Source of the DNA: an uncultured Bacteroidota bacterium
Lineage (GTDB): Bacteria; Bacteroidota; Bacteroidia; Chitinophagales; Chitinophagaceae
DNA: 22,063 nucleotides
Reading direction: 5' to 3'
NCBI GenBank assembly: GCA_903881265.1
Contig: CAIRSV010000118.1
Span: 1-22,063, forward strand
In this document: piece by piece, positions 7,955 through 16,887 of the stretch
Numbering within the stretch: position 1 is the first letter of the stretch
Layout of the letters: every line of letters begins with the position of its first letter
The notes under the pieces: generated by a model
Told to the model about the DNA's origin: nothing
The model's input: the letters and a program-made list of their open reading frames with translations, nothing else
Databases searched by the model: none
Made by a program: the position numbers and the translations under genes

Positions 7955-7962
7955 TATATTTG
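7955..7962 (+). promoter_or_regulatory. -7 promoter element of hscA
   Basis: TATATTTG matches the TAnnTTTG consensus exactly and lies 25 nt before the hscA ATG, which predicts a leader of about 20 nt. I see no TTG at the right distance for a -33 element. The rest of the 292-bp gap between topA and hscA (7696-7987) is AT-rich and must also hold the topA promoter. A one-mismatch box (TATACTTG) on the minus strand, about 35 nt before the topA ATG, is a weak candidate. Confidence 0.5.
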
Positions 7963-7987
7963 CGAATTCATTTCGTTACGAAACAGT

Positions 7988-9844
7988 ATGGCAAAAATTT
8001 CTATCAATATAGCAACAGGCACAATACAGAAGGAAGAACTGATTGTGGGCATCGACTTAGGCACAACCAATAGTCTTGTGGCTATCATTCATCCTGAAAG
8101 CAAACAGGCAATTGCGCTCAAAGATATCGACAATACAACCTTGGTGCCTTCTATCCTACATTTTTCAGAAAACGGACACGTTACGGTCGGTCGTGAAGCG
8201 AAATCATTTCTTGAAACCGATCCGACGAATACCATTTATAGTGTCAAACGATTGATGGGGAAATCATATAATGATATTCGCACCAATCAACATTCACTTT
8301 CCTATAAAATCATTGATGACGATACAGAGCGTTTGGTAAAAATACAAGTGGGTGATACGTTTTATAGTCCGATTGAACTTTCGTCTACTATTTTACATGA
8401 ATTAAAAAATAGGGCAGAGCACGTCTTGAAAATGTCGATTTCAAAATGTGTCATTACAGTGCCTGCCTACTTTAATGATGCGCAACGTCAAGCGACACGT
8501 GATGCAGGTAAATTGGCTGGGTTGGAAGTGCTGCGAATTATCAATGAACCAACCGCCGCAAGTTTGGCTTATGGTATCGGACTTTCATCTGCTGAAACAA
8601 AAACAATCGCAGTCTACGATTTGGGTGGTGGTACGTTTGATGTATCTATTCTAAAAATAACAGATGGCATTTTCGATGTGCTAAGCACCAATGGAGATAC
8701 CTTTTTAGGTGGTGATGATTTTGATAAAGTAGTTGGACAGCATTTTATCACGCAGCTTGGTCTCACCGATGAAGAACTTACTGCCGATAAGCGACTTGTG
8801 CAAATCATCCGTTTGAAAGCTGAAGAAGCAAAAAAACAATTGACATTAAACGAATTGTTTGAATCAACGATACTCGAAACGCCGGTTTCGATAACACGTG
8901 CCGAGTTTACGAAGCTAATTAGTCCACTGATTGACAAGACGATTTCGTGTTGCCAAAAGGCCCTCAATGATAGTCAGCTTGCAAAAGATGACATTGATGT
9001 GGTAGTCATGGTTGGTGGTTCCACTCGAACGCCATTTGTCAAGCAGCGCGTCAGTGAGTTTTTTGGTAAGCCAATCAATGACAGCGTTAATCCAGATGAA
9101 GTAGTGGCTCTTGGCGCTGCGATACAAGCTGATATTTTAGCAGGAAATAATAAAGATCTTTTGTTGCTTGATATCACACCGTTGAGTTTGGGTATAGAAA
9201 CGATGGGTGGTCTTATGGATGTACTCATTCCTAGAAATAGTAAGATTCCTGGCAAGGCCGGCAGGCAGTACTCGACACAGAAAGATGGACAGTCGGGTAT
9301 CAAGGTGGCTGTGTATCAAGGCGAGCGTGATTTGGTGAGTGATAACCGCAAACTTGCTGAATTTAATCTTACTGGCATACCTGCTATGCCGGCAGGATTA
9401 CCAAAGGTGGATATTCAGTTTATGATTAATGCCGATGGTATCTTACAGGTAAAAGCATCCGAACTCAGAAGTGGGGTAGCGCAGACTATTGAAGTAAAAC
9501 CTCAATATGGATTGAGTGATGCCGAAGTAGAAACTATGCTGATGGATTCGATTACAAATGCGAAAAGTGATATACAGATTCGAGCGCTGATAGAAGCGAA
9601 GACAGAGGCTGAACAGATGATACAACTGACAGAAAACTTCCTGCATAAACATCAACAATACATCACAGACGACGAAAAGCAAGCGACACTAACAGGGATA
9701 CAAGAACTGCAGACGTCGATTAATGACAATGATAAGAACGCTATTATGTCCTTAACGGAAGCGTTAAATACGATTACATCGCCTTATGCCGAACGTGTCA
9801 TGGACATAGCTGTTTCGGAAGCGCTCAAGGGAAAAGGTGTGTAA
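7988..9844 (+). CDS. hscA: Fe-S cluster assembly chaperone HscA (Hsp70 family)
   Basis: HscA is an Hsp70 that, with the J-protein HscB, helps release iron-sulfur clusters from the scaffold IscU to target proteins. The 618-residue protein has the two Hsp70 parts. The ATPase domain contains IVGIDLGTTNSLVAI (19-33), the second phosphate motif VYDLGGGTFDVSIL (209-222) and the adenosine motif VVMVGGSTRTPFVK. The linker DLLLLDITPLSLGIE starts at 390. The substrate-binding domain and helical lid reach the end. The start MAKISINIATGTIQKEE and the absence of the acidic EEVD-like or Gly/Met-rich DnaK tail fit HscA rather than DnaK. No iscU, iscS, hscB or fdx is adjacent, so the partners must be elsewhere. 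It has its own promoter. Confidence 0.88.
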   Translation: MAKISINIATGTIQKEELIVGIDLGTTNSLVAIIHPESKQAIALKDIDNTTLVPSILHFSENGHVTVGREAKSFLETDPTNTIYSVKRLMGKSYNDIRTNQHSLSYKIIDDDTERLVKIQVGDTFYSPIELSSTILHELKNRAEHVLKMSISKCVITVPAYFNDAQRQATRDAGKLAGLEVLRIINEPTAASLAYGIGLSSAETKTIAVYDLGGGTFDVSILKITDGIFDVLSTNGDTFLGGDDFDKVVGQHFITQLGLTDEELTADKRLVQIIRLKAEEAKKQLTLNELFESTILETPVSITRAEFTKLISPLIDKTISCCQKALNDSQLAKDDIDVVVMVGGSTRTPFVKQRVSEFFGKPINDSVNPDEVVALGAAIQADILAGNNKDLLLLDITPLSLGIETMGGLMDVLIPRNSKIPGKAGRQYSTQKDGQSGIKVAVYQGERDLVSDNRKLAEFNLTGIPAMPAGLPKVDIQFMINADGILQVKASELRSGVAQTIEVKPQYGLSDAEVETMLMDSITNAKSDIQIRALIEAKTEAEQMIQLTENFLHKHQQYITDDEKQATLTGIQELQTSINDNDKNAIMSLTEALNTITSPYAERVMDIAVSEALKGKGV

Positions 9845-9928
9845 TGAATTTGGTGGTTTTTATCAATGAAAATTGGATTCACGACTATTCTAAAATCGTG
9901 GTCTTAAAAATTATTTTCTGATTGGCGT

Positions 9929-10303
9929 TTACTTCTTGTCGATGAATAAAAATTTGACCGCAACTAAAATCATAATCACCGCAAATACTTTTTTAATGAT
10001 GCCAGTGGGTAATTCAACAGCATATCGACTTCCGAAATAGCCTCCGACAATAAAACCAGCGCATAGTATCAGTGCGATTCGCCAGTCGACCATACCCTTT
10101 TTATGATAGGTCCATGCGGCGGCCAAACTAACCGGAAACGCAAGCATAGCAAGTGTTGTACCCTGAGCAGTATGCTGGTTTAATCCAAAAAGTAGAACTA
10201 AAACTGGCACGATTACGATGCCACCGCCAATGCCAACCATACTGCTTAAAACGCCTGCAAAGATACCCAAAGCCACTAGGCCAATGATCGAATTTAGTGT
10301 CAT
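9929..10303 (-). CDS. Half-size TauE/SafE-family membrane protein
   Basis: I use the ATG at 10303 (124 residues). The frame extends to a TTG at 10393, but those 30 codons are polar and would overlap the exbB promoter. The protein has four membrane helices. The first carries the family signature GIFAGVLSSMVGIGGGIVIV, followed by TAQGTTLAMLAFP and GGYFGSRYA. TauE/SafE proteins (putative sulfite, sulfonate or other anion exporters) normally have a duplicated 7-8 helix unit, so a single unit would need to dimerise. The substrate cannot be read from the sequence. It converges on hscA with an 84-bp gap. Confidence 0.75.
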   Translation of the reverse strand: MTLNSIIGLVALGIFAGVLSSMVGIGGGIVIVPVLVLLFGLNQHTAQGTTLAMLAFPVSLAAAWTYHKKGMVDWRIALILCAGFIVGGYFGSRYAVELPTGIIKKVFAVIMILVAVKFLFIDKK

Positions 10304-10380
10304 AATGAATGCATGTTGAAGCAACAAATTAAACCTATCTTCGTTACATATTAAATCTTCAATACTTTTTTTTTCAAAAC

Positions 10381-10410
10381 TTGTTTTATTCAAGCATAAA
10401 TTTATCTTTG
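10381..10410 (+). promoter_or_regulatory. Promoter of the exbB-exbD-exbD-tonB operon
   Basis: TTG (10381-10383), a 19-nt spacer and TATCTTTG (10403-10410) match the Bacteroidota -33/-7 consensus. Transcription would start near 10417 and give a leader of about 42 nt before the exbB ATG. I see no Fur-box-like palindrome, so iron control cannot be claimed. Confidence 0.65.
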
Positions 10411-10458
10411 TGACCTTTATTAAAATTAAAAACTCAAATTACTAAAAAATCCAGAATT

Positions 10459-11286
10459 ATGGCAGACGTAAAACCAGCTGTACCAAAAGCAGCAAGCGCA
10501 TCAGGAAAGACTACAAGTGTGATGCTTATCAACACAATTATTGTAGCAACATGTATTGTTGCGGCGCATGTGATCTTTTATACCGTATTCGCTAGCACAT
10601 CAAATTTCAATGATGGCGCTGCAAGACATCAACCTAAGAATCTTATGGGTACTATGTATCTCGGAGGTTGGGTTGTGCCTATCTTATTATCTACGTTTTT
10701 AACCGCAATGTGCTTTATCATCGAACGAGCGTTGACTGTATTTAAATCACGTGGTAAAATGACGAATGCTGATTTTATTAAAAAAGTACAATTTCATCTT
10801 TCTTCTAAAAATGTTGATGCGGCGATGGCTGAATGCGACAAGCAAGCAGGTAGCGTTGGTAACGTCATGAAAGCAGGTTTGAAAAAGTACAAAGAAATGT
10901 CAACGAGTTCATTGGATCACGATATGAAGATCGCCAATATCAAAAAAGAAATCGAAGAAAGTACAGCTCTTGAATTACCAATGCTTGAAAAGAATTTGGT
11001 ATTCCTTTCAACGATTACGTCTGCTGCAACCCTTCTTGGATTGTTCGGTACGGTAATGGGAATGATTCGTGCCTTCGCTGCGATGGCAAATGCTGGTGCT
11101 CCTGATGCCAATGCCTTGGCTGCGGGTATCTCTGAAGCCTTGGTTAATACAGCACTAGGTATAGGTACTTCGTTCCTTGCAATGCTTGCGTACAACTTCT
11201 ATACGACGATCATTGATAACGTCACTTATGGTATCGATGAAACAGGATTTACATTAGAACAAAGCTTCCATGCCAACTACAAATAA
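10459..11286 (+). CDS. exbB: ExbB/TolQ/MotA-family proton channel protein
   Basis: ExbB forms the pentameric inner-membrane channel that, with ExbD, uses proton motive force to drive TonB. The 275-residue protein has an Ala-rich cytoplasmic start and four hydrophobic stretches (about 20-45, 70-95, 177-210, 225-250). The first is additional to the three of E. coli ExbB. Family hallmarks are the cytoplasmic loop ending in LPMLEKNLVFLSTITSAATL, the GLFGTVMGMIRAF motif (194-206) and ALVNTALGIGTSFLAM (227-242), whose threonines face the proton path. It is the first gene of an operon with two exbD genes and tonB, which rules out a flagellar MotA role and makes ExbB more likely than TolQ. Confidence 0.9.
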   Translation: MADVKPAVPKAASASGKTTSVMLINTIIVATCIVAAHVIFYTVFASTSNFNDGAARHQPKNLMGTMYLGGWVVPILLSTFLTAMCFIIERALTVFKSRGKMTNADFIKKVQFHLSSKNVDAAMAECDKQAGSVGNVMKAGLKKYKEMSTSSLDHDMKIANIKKEIEESTALELPMLEKNLVFLSTITSAATLLGLFGTVMGMIRAFAAMANAGAPDANALAAGISEALVNTALGIGTSFLAMLAYNFYTTIIDNVTYGIDETGFTLEQSFHANYK

Positions 11287-11351
11287 TACAAGTTGTATTA
11301 TGTTGGAACAGAAATCGTTGTCATTCAATCATGTAAAACAATAAACAAATT

Positions 11352-12041
11352 ATGGCTAAACATAAATTACCCAGAAAGAGTACCCATATCGATATGACAG
11401 CGATGTGCGATGTGGCCTTCCTTCTGCTTACTTTCTTCATGTTGGCGACTAAGTTCAAACCCGACGAACCTGTTGTGGTAAAAACTCCTTCTTCGATTTC
11501 GGATATCATCATGCCGGAAAACTCAATTTTATTAACTGTTGATCCTAGCGGAAAAGTATTTTTTGATTATGACAACAAGAAAGCGAAAGCTATTTTAATT
11601 GATAAAGTCAATACAGAAAAAGGATTAAATCTCACTGATGCGGAAAAGGAATCATTTAAACGCGGCGCTTCATTCGGATTGCCATTCAATCAAATGAAAG
11701 CATACCTTGCCATCGATCCAATCAATCAGAAAGAATACAAATTCACAGGTATTCCAATTGACACCACCACGTACATGGCGAATGTCAATGAATTGGCTTA
11801 CTGGGTGCAGGCTGCTCGAACAGCGGGTCAAGAAACAGGCACACCGCCACGTATCTGTATCAAATGCGATGCATCAACAGTTTACCCGCGTGTGAAGGAC
11901 GTAATCAAAACACTGACTAAGAATAAAATAGATCGTTTCAATTTGGTCACATCGTTGGAAGCAATTCCAGACGGTTCGGCCGCTGCTATGGAACGTGATG
12001 CACCGACGCCCGCGAAGAAGCCGGAAACTAAAACACAATAA
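11352..12041 (+). CDS. exbD: ExbD-family protein, first paralogue
   Basis: ExbD sits inside the ExbB pentamer and carries the proton-accepting aspartate. Here this is Asp20 in HIDMTAMCDVAFLLLTFFML (12-31), the single membrane helix. The periplasmic part is long (229 residues in total, against about 140 in E. coli). It ends in Lys/Pro-rich sequence (APTPAKKPETKTQ) after the conserved PRICIKCDASTVYPRVKDVI block. It lies 65 bp after exbB and 31 bp before the second paralogue. Two non-identical ExbD subunits next to one ExbB suggest a mixed stator. That pairing is known in Bacteroidota, but how the roles are divided is not clear from sequence. Confidence 0.88.
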   Translation: MAKHKLPRKSTHIDMTAMCDVAFLLLTFFMLATKFKPDEPVVVKTPSSISDIIMPENSILLTVDPSGKVFFDYDNKKAKAILIDKVNTEKGLNLTDAEKESFKRGASFGLPFNQMKAYLAIDPINQKEYKFTGIPIDTTTYMANVNELAYWVQAARTAGQETGTPPRICIKCDASTVYPRVKDVIKTLTKNKIDRFNLVTSLEAIPDGSAAAMERDAPTPAKKPETKTQ

Positions 12042-12072
12042 TTAAATCATTCATTAAAAATATTCTTACGAG

Positions 12073-12666
12073 ATGGCAGAAATAGATACCTCCGGTGGGG
12101 GCAAGAAGAAAGGCCCCGGCGTCAAAAAAGCCAAAAAACTTTCAACCAGAATTGATCTGACACCTATGGTAGATCTAGGTTTCCTATTAATTACATTCTT
12201 CATCTTCACGACGACCATGAGTAAGCCAAAGACTATGGAAATCATGATGCCTACTGAGGATAGTATAAAAAAGGAAGATCAAACAAAGGCCAAGGATTAT
12301 TGTACCATGACCATTCTTTTAAGCAAAGAACATCGTGTGTATTATTATATCGGTTTAGCGGATGACCCGTTAGCGCCTCCTGCATTGGAAGTTACCTATT
12401 TCCAAAACAGGAATGGTATTCGTGATGCCTTGATTGCGCACAAGAAAAAAGTGTATGAAGAACGTCTAAATGGTATGCCTGGACATAAAGCAGATGACGA
12501 ACCTGTTATTATTATCAAACCTGATGTTAATAGTCAGTATGAGGATATGGTGAATATTCTGGATGAAATGCAAATCAATGGTTTGAACACCTACGCAATG
12601 ATTGATATTACGGATGTTGACAAAGGGTTTATTGCTGCAACAGAAGCAGCGAATGTTGGAAATTAA
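12073..12666 (+). CDS. exbD: ExbD-family protein, second paralogue
   Basis: The 197-residue protein has a basic cytoplasmic start (KKKGPGVKKAKKLSTRIDL) and one membrane helix. The helix begins LTPMVDLGFLLITFFIF (29-45) and carries the proton-carrying residue Asp34. The periplasmic domain ends with EPVIIIKPDVNSQYEDMVNI and MQINGLNTYAMIDI, the usual ExbD/TolR C-terminal strand-helix pattern. Its cytoplasmic tail is longer and more basic than that of the first paralogue, and the periplasmic domains differ, so this is not a recent duplication. The tonB start follows 47 bp later. Confidence 0.88.
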   Translation: MAEIDTSGGGKKKGPGVKKAKKLSTRIDLTPMVDLGFLLITFFIFTTTMSKPKTMEIMMPTEDSIKKEDQTKAKDYCTMTILLSKEHRVYYYIGLADDPLAPPALEVTYFQNRNGIRDALIAHKKKVYEERLNGMPGHKADDEPVIIIKPDVNSQYEDMVNILDEMQINGLNTYAMIDITDVDKGFIAATEAANVGN

Positions 12667-12713
12667 GTTATGGAATAAAACCACAAACGCATCAACGCAA
12701 AATTTTTTTAACA

Positions 12714-13529
12714 ATGGAAAGTAAAGATATTTTAAAATCAGACGTACTAGACATCATCTTCGAAGGAAGAAACAAAGAATATGGTGCCTACGAACTGAGA
12801 AAGAATTACAGGAAACGAACCAAGAATGCATTAATCGGATGTATGGTTTTTGCAACGATTTTGGCGTCAATTCCTGTCATTGCTAGTTTGATTAATAAGA
12901 GTATAGTCAAACCAAAGCCAATGACTAAAGTGACTGAGCTTATTGCTCCGCCACCGATGGATGAAAAGAAACCACCTCCACCGCCGCCTCCACCGCCTCC
13001 ACCGCCAGTAAAACCACAGGTAAAGTTTACACCGCCTGTGATTAAAAAGGCTGAAGAAGTAAGAGACGAAGAGAAGCCGCCACCCAAGCAAGAGTTAGAG
13101 AAAGCAACTGCTAGTACAGTCACTGTAAAAGGAGACGAGAATGCTAAACTTGAAGCACCTGATATGGGACCTGGCCCTGCTACAATAGAACCTGTGAAAG
13201 AAGTTAAAGACGAAATCTTTGAATTTGTTGAGCAAGAAGCTCAGTTTCCAGGTGGTGAAGACGCTCTTTTCAGATACCTGAGTGAACACATTAAATACCC
13301 GAATGCAGCCCGTGAAGGTGGTATCGAAGGAAGAGTTATCTTAAGTTTTGTGGTCCGTTCAGATGGTAATATCACCGATGTAAAGGTTTCTAGAGGAATC
13401 GGATATGGTTGTGATGAAGAAGCAACAAGAGTTGTCAAAGGAATGCCAAACTGGAAAGCAGGTAAACAAAATGGTAAACAGGTTTCATCAACCTTCAGTT
13501 TGCCGGTCGTGTTTCAGTTAGAAGAATAA
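12714..13529 (+). CDS. tonB: TonB energy-transducing protein
   Basis: TonB spans the periplasm and passes energy from ExbB/ExbD to outer-membrane receptors. The 271-residue protein begins with a cytoplasmic segment typical of Bacteroidota TonB (VLDIIFEGRNKEYGAYELRK, 11-30), which E. coli TonB lacks. One membrane helix (38-60) follows. The periplasmic linker has twelve consecutive prolines (87-98) and mixed Pro/Lys/Glu stretches to about 160. The C-terminal domain (about 185-271) shows the family pattern YPNAAREGGIEGRVILSFVV ... WKAGKQNGK ... LPVVFQLEE. It is the last gene of the operon, and a strong terminator follows 20 bp after the stop. A TonB-dependent receptor it could serve is encoded at 14492-16777 on the other strand. 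Confidence 0.93.
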   Translation: MESKDILKSDVLDIIFEGRNKEYGAYELRKNYRKRTKNALIGCMVFATILASIPVIASLINKSIVKPKPMTKVTELIAPPPMDEKKPPPPPPPPPPPPVKPQVKFTPPVIKKAEEVRDEEKPPPKQELEKATASTVTVKGDENAKLEAPDMGPGPATIEPVKEVKDEIFEFVEQEAQFPGGEDALFRYLSEHIKYPNAAREGGIEGRVILSFVVRSDGNITDVKVSRGIGYGCDEEATRVVKGMPNWKAGKQNGKQVSSTFSLPVVFQLEE

Positions 13530-13549
13530 AACCTTAGCATAATCATAGT

Positions 13550-13580
13550 AAAAGCCGTTCATCGCTGAACGGCTTTTTTT
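13550..13580 (+). terminator. Rho-independent terminator of the tonB operon
   Basis: AAAAGCCGTTCA (13550-13561), loop TCGC and TGAACGGCTTTT (13566-13577) form a perfect 12-bp stem running into seven or more T residues. It lies 20 bp after the tonB stop. The A-run before the stem could let it work in both directions. Confidence 0.93.
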
Positions 13581-13732
13581 ATGTCGGATGGTTTTATTGT
13601 GAAGAAGATGGCAGAAAGATGCGCACTTCAAACTGAGCTTCAACTAGTTTTATGAATAAATCGTGTTGCACAATCAGTTAGTTGAACATAATTGTGTTAC
13701 AACGAATTCGCTTCATCTTCTTTAATGGCATT

Positions 13733-13762
13733 AAAAAGCCCCAGCGTTTGCTGAGGCTTTTT
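13733..13762 (-). terminator. Rho-independent terminator of the minus-strand gene set
   Basis: On the minus strand AAAAAGCC-TCAGC, loop AAAC and GCTGG-GGCTTTTT form a stem of about 13 bp with one mismatch, followed by T residues. It lies 25 bp after the stop of the secreted helical protein. With its A- and T-runs it may act in both directions. The 150 bp between the two terminators contain no gene. Confidence 0.88.
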
Positions 13763-13787
13763 AGATAGTGTTCTTGTTGAAGGGATA

Positions 13788-14429
13788 TTATTTTTTGCAT
13801 TCTGCAATCATCATCTCATTTGTTCGTTGACCCCATGTAGGCATTAGATCTGAACTTGGTTTAAAGGCGGCGAATTTTTTAGCCGCAGTTTGAAATAATT
13901 GCAATGCGTTTACTTTTCCGCCACCAAATTGCTCTGGTGTATTAAACATTGATTCGCCTTGAAGGAAATAAATACGAGGGTTTTCTGCATTGATTGATTT
14001 GGCTTGTTCTAAGAATTTCGCGCTTTCTGAACCATATCTCATCCCACGTGTCATAGGGTCGACACTGATACGTGTAGCTTTGCTGAAGGCTTGTAAGCAC
14101 ATTACTTCATCACTTTTGATAGTAATAGAAATCTCAGATAACAATTGGTCTGCCTGATTTAAGATAGGATCTATTTTTTCTTTGTCTTTTGAAAACATAG
14201 CTTGCATGGCTAGGCAATACGCTGCGTAATAGTTTGGGAGCCATTCATTTTTTTCAGCGGCCGCAATACGAAGAAATCCGTTACTCGCATCTTGATAAGC
14301 TTCTGGATTGCTTTGCGCCGATTCAATTCGGCTGATCATTCCTTTCATGCCATTATTGTAGGCATCAGATTGTGCATTCGAAGCAAGTGCAATTACAACA
14401 AGGGCTAATGATAAGATTATTTTTTTCAT
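13788..14429 (-). CDS. Secreted helical-repeat (TPR-like) protein, unknown function
   Basis: The 213-residue protein has a clear signal peptide (MKKIILSLALVVIALASNAQ, cut before the final Gln). The mature part is helical. WLPNYYAAYCLAMQAM, QADQLLSEI, FLEQAKSINAENPRIYFLQG and ALQLFQTAAKKFAAF resemble degenerate tetratricopeptide helices with the small-residue spacing of TPR proteins. There is no lipobox or enzyme motif. It lies 62 bp downstream of the TonB-dependent receptor on the same strand and ends at a terminator, so the two are probably co-transcribed. A periplasmic accessory role for that receptor is possible, but nothing in the sequence proves it. The name rests on helix pattern, not on a recognised family. 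Confidence 0.65.
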   Translation of the reverse strand: MKKIILSLALVVIALASNAQSDAYNNGMKGMISRIESAQSNPEAYQDASNGFLRIAAAEKNEWLPNYYAAYCLAMQAMFSKDKEKIDPILNQADQLLSEISITIKSDEVMCLQAFSKATRISVDPMTRGMRYGSESAKFLEQAKSINAENPRIYFLQGESMFNTPEQFGGGKVNALQLFQTAAKKFAAFKPSSDLMPTWGQRTNEMMIAECKK

Positions 14430-14491
14430 CTTTAAATTATTTAGAAATCAAATATCGGGATTTATTTTGAATTATGTCTGAATCAAAGGGC

Positions 14492-16777
14492 TTATAAATT
14501 ATTGTCGATAGCTTCTTGACTGCGGTCTATGCCCCAACTCATGAACATACCGATAAAGACAAATTGTTTTGCTGCCGGCGTAATTGGTTTGCTATACAAT
14601 TGGCCATCTCCGTTCAAATCCTTGCTAGCAAAATTGTACCCATAGAGCTGCTTAAATCCAAACGGATTGTTCACACTTACTACAAACACAGTAAAGGCTT
14701 TGCCGATAGTTTTTAAATAATTGGCAGATAGGCCGATGTTGTGATAAACCATCGTTCGGTCGGTCATAAATGTCGACGCATCGGCATTTGGATTATTCGG
14801 GTTCGAGGTGTTGTAGTTGATATACGGTCTGCCAGAAGAGAACGTATACGTTCCGTTGATGCCAAACATTCGCTTAGTCCAGAATTTTTTGAATACAAGC
14901 GAACCCACGTGATTGGCCACAAAGTCAGGTTGAACAGCGCGTATGTAATTCAAAAAGTTTCGTTTGCTGTCGATATAAGAATACGATATCCAGAAATCAA
15001 TGCCTTTGATAGATTTCTTATCACGATAAAACAATTCAACACCTTTGGCATAGCCGTTACCATTGCTAGTGGGTATTGTATTCTTTTTTATCAGGCTCAT
15101 ATAATTCTTATAATAGGCTTCAAGTCGCAATAATCGGTCCTTGGGTTGAAACTGATAATTAAGGATATAATGATCGGCTTTCATAAAATGAAGTTGCTGA
15201 TTTTGCATCAGATAGGTATAGTCAGGTTTCTGATAAAACATGCCATAAGCTACTGAAAGCTGACCAGCCTTGCTTAGTTTATAGGCGGCAGAGAATCGTG
15301 GTGCTACATTACATGTATTGAGTAGATACGAATATTCACCGCGAACACCAATTTTCCCGGCAAGTTCATTGGTGATATAAATATCGCCTTCTGCAAATAG
15401 TGCTGTATAGTGATCATTGATTTGTGCATTGTTGAAGGTAACCAGAATGGTTGGTGCCGAGGCGAGATCCACATTATTGGCATCAGTTGTGTAGAGGTAT
15501 TCAGCACCGAACCGTATCGCATTCAGGTTATTCAAACTTTTTTCAATGACTACCTTAGATGTGATTAATGTATTCTTATTCGCAATTTTTAGCCAATTGC
15601 GCGTACTGAAATTAGAATCGACTACGATGTTGTTCTCGCTGTTCAAAATTTTTAGTTCGATATCATCTTGATTATAACTTGCGCTGAGACCGGCATTCAG
15701 CTTCCATCCGTGGTTGAAATACTCTTTGTATGACACATTACCATATGCATTTTTATTTTTGACACCATACTCATCGTTGTATTCCTTGCTTGGATTCTCA
15801 TAATCTCTGCTATCGACATTCGGTCGTTGTATATTGATATGGGTTGTATTGAGATAGCCATACCATTTCAAGATGCCTGTCTTCGATGTCTTGATACGAT
15901 AATTCAAATCGATCTGATGCACAGTGGGTGCGGTTTTATACTTGACGTTTTGTTTGACTAGGGCAAAATAAGGGGAGAGGTTGGTGTAATTATACCCGAT
16001 GCCACACGACGATTTTTTGTTGTTACTCAACGTTTGCACATTAGCTCCAATGCCAACTGTTGACAGGTTTACATTAGCGGATGAACGTTCAGGCAAATCG
16101 ATGGTTTCTAAAATCACAGCCGACGATAGGGCTTGACCGTACAAGGCAGAATAGCCGCCAGCGCTGAATACTGTGCCTTTAAATATAAACGGATTAAATC
16201 GTCCTCGTGCACCCAAATCGGGAATGGATGCACTGAACGCATTTTTTACCCAAGTGCCGTCAATAAAGGTTTGTGTTTCAGCACCTGTGCCACCGCGAAC
16301 AAAAAGCCCTTCGCGTTCATTGGTTTGTTGCGTGCCGGGTAATGTTTTCAAGGCACTGTAATTGTCGCCATTACTTCCGGCAGTAGTAACGATATCTAAT
16401 GCTTTTAATACAGTACCTTTTTTTTCATCGCTTGCTTCAAAGGAACCTGCACTGATAACGACAGCTTTCAGGTCACTGATTTTTTCTTTGAGTATGAAGT
16501 TTACCGTCAGCTCGTTGCCCGTTAGTTTAATGCGTTTTTCTTGCGCGGTATAACCTGTATACGTTGCTTTGATTGTAGCCGAATCGCTGGCATACGCTGT
16601 AAAGGAATAATCACCATTGGCTTTAGAGGTGGCGCCGTCGTATGTGCCTACCAACGAGATATTGACACCGATTAATGTTTCGCCTTTGGTATCGGTGACA
16701 TTGCCAACTATTTTTGTTTGCGCATGGGCTTGCAGTGTAAACAAAAAAAAGAATGTGTGGAGTAAAAATTGTTTCAT
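14492..16777 (-). CDS. TonB-dependent outer-membrane receptor
   Basis: I start at ATG 16777 (761 residues), which places the signal peptide MKQFLLHTFFFLFTLQAHAQ at the N-terminus; ATG 16792 would add five polar residues. The domains are a carboxypeptidase-like regulatory fold (about 21-105, GNVTDTKGETLIGVNISLVG), a plug (about 115-230, LKTLPGTQQTNEREGLFVRG, then YSALYGQALSSAVIL) and a 22-strand-type barrel to the end. Energy comes from TonB, whose operon faces this gene. No SusD partner is adjacent, so it is not a standard polysaccharide-uptake pair, and the ligand is unknown. The barrel's last strand (FVFIGMFMSWG) is followed by a polar tail (DRSQEAIDNNL) instead of ending in an aromatic residue. 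The gmhB-like gene ends 110 bp upstream. Confidence 0.9.
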   Translation of the reverse strand: MKQFLLHTFFFLFTLQAHAQTKIVGNVTDTKGETLIGVNISLVGTYDGATSKANGDYSFTAYASDSATIKATYTGYTAQEKRIKLTGNELTVNFILKEKISDLKAVVISAGSFEASDEKKGTVLKALDIVTTAGSNGDNYSALKTLPGTQQTNEREGLFVRGGTGAETQTFIDGTWVKNAFSASIPDLGARGRFNPFIFKGTVFSAGGYSALYGQALSSAVILETIDLPERSSANVNLSTVGIGANVQTLSNNKKSSCGIGYNYTNLSPYFALVKQNVKYKTAPTVHQIDLNYRIKTSKTGILKWYGYLNTTHINIQRPNVDSRDYENPSKEYNDEYGVKNKNAYGNVSYKEYFNHGWKLNAGLSASYNQDDIELKILNSENNIVVDSNFSTRNWLKIANKNTLITSKVVIEKSLNNLNAIRFGAEYLYTTDANNVDLASAPTILVTFNNAQINDHYTALFAEGDIYITNELAGKIGVRGEYSYLLNTCNVAPRFSAAYKLSKAGQLSVAYGMFYQKPDYTYLMQNQQLHFMKADHYILNYQFQPKDRLLRLEAYYKNYMSLIKKNTIPTSNGNGYAKGVELFYRDKKSIKGIDFWISYSYIDSKRNFLNYIRAVQPDFVANHVGSLVFKKFWTKRMFGINGTYTFSSGRPYINYNTSNPNNPNADASTFMTDRTMVYHNIGLSANYLKTIGKAFTVFVVSVNNPFGFKQLYGYNFASKDLNGDGQLYSKPITPAAKQFVFIGMFMSWGIDRSQEAIDNNL

Positions 16778-16887
16778 AGATGCATGATTCATAAAGACGA
16801 AAATACTATAATGTTTGATTTTAATAAGATTGACTTTGACGTGATAATAGGTGCATAAAATCGTATCGTCATGCTGATGGCGCGAAC

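Noticed and set aside
9879..9902. Short inverted repeat CACGA...TCGTG between hscA and the TauE-like gene, as a terminator
   Set aside because: The stem is only about 5 bp with a loop of about 11 nt, and no T-run follows on either strand.
10304..10393. Longer N-terminus for the TauE/SafE-like protein, from TTG 10393
   Set aside because: The added 30 residues are polar, unlike the family, and the frame would start within the exbB promoter; ATG 10303 gives the normal half-size protein.
12806..13123. Minus-strand frame opposite tonB encoding a Gly-rich protein
   Set aside because: The glycine run is just the complement of the proline codons of TonB; it is an antisense shadow with no family features.
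13650..13712. Imperfect inverted repeat around GTTGCACAAT and ATTGTGTTACAAC between the two terminators
   Set aside because: The arms match only with gaps and there is no neighbouring feature, so chance in AT-rich DNA is as likely as a function.
14741..15133. 130-codon plus-strand frame opposite the TonB-dependent receptor
   Set aside because: It lies wholly antisense to a strongly supported gene, and its composition is that of a shadow frame.
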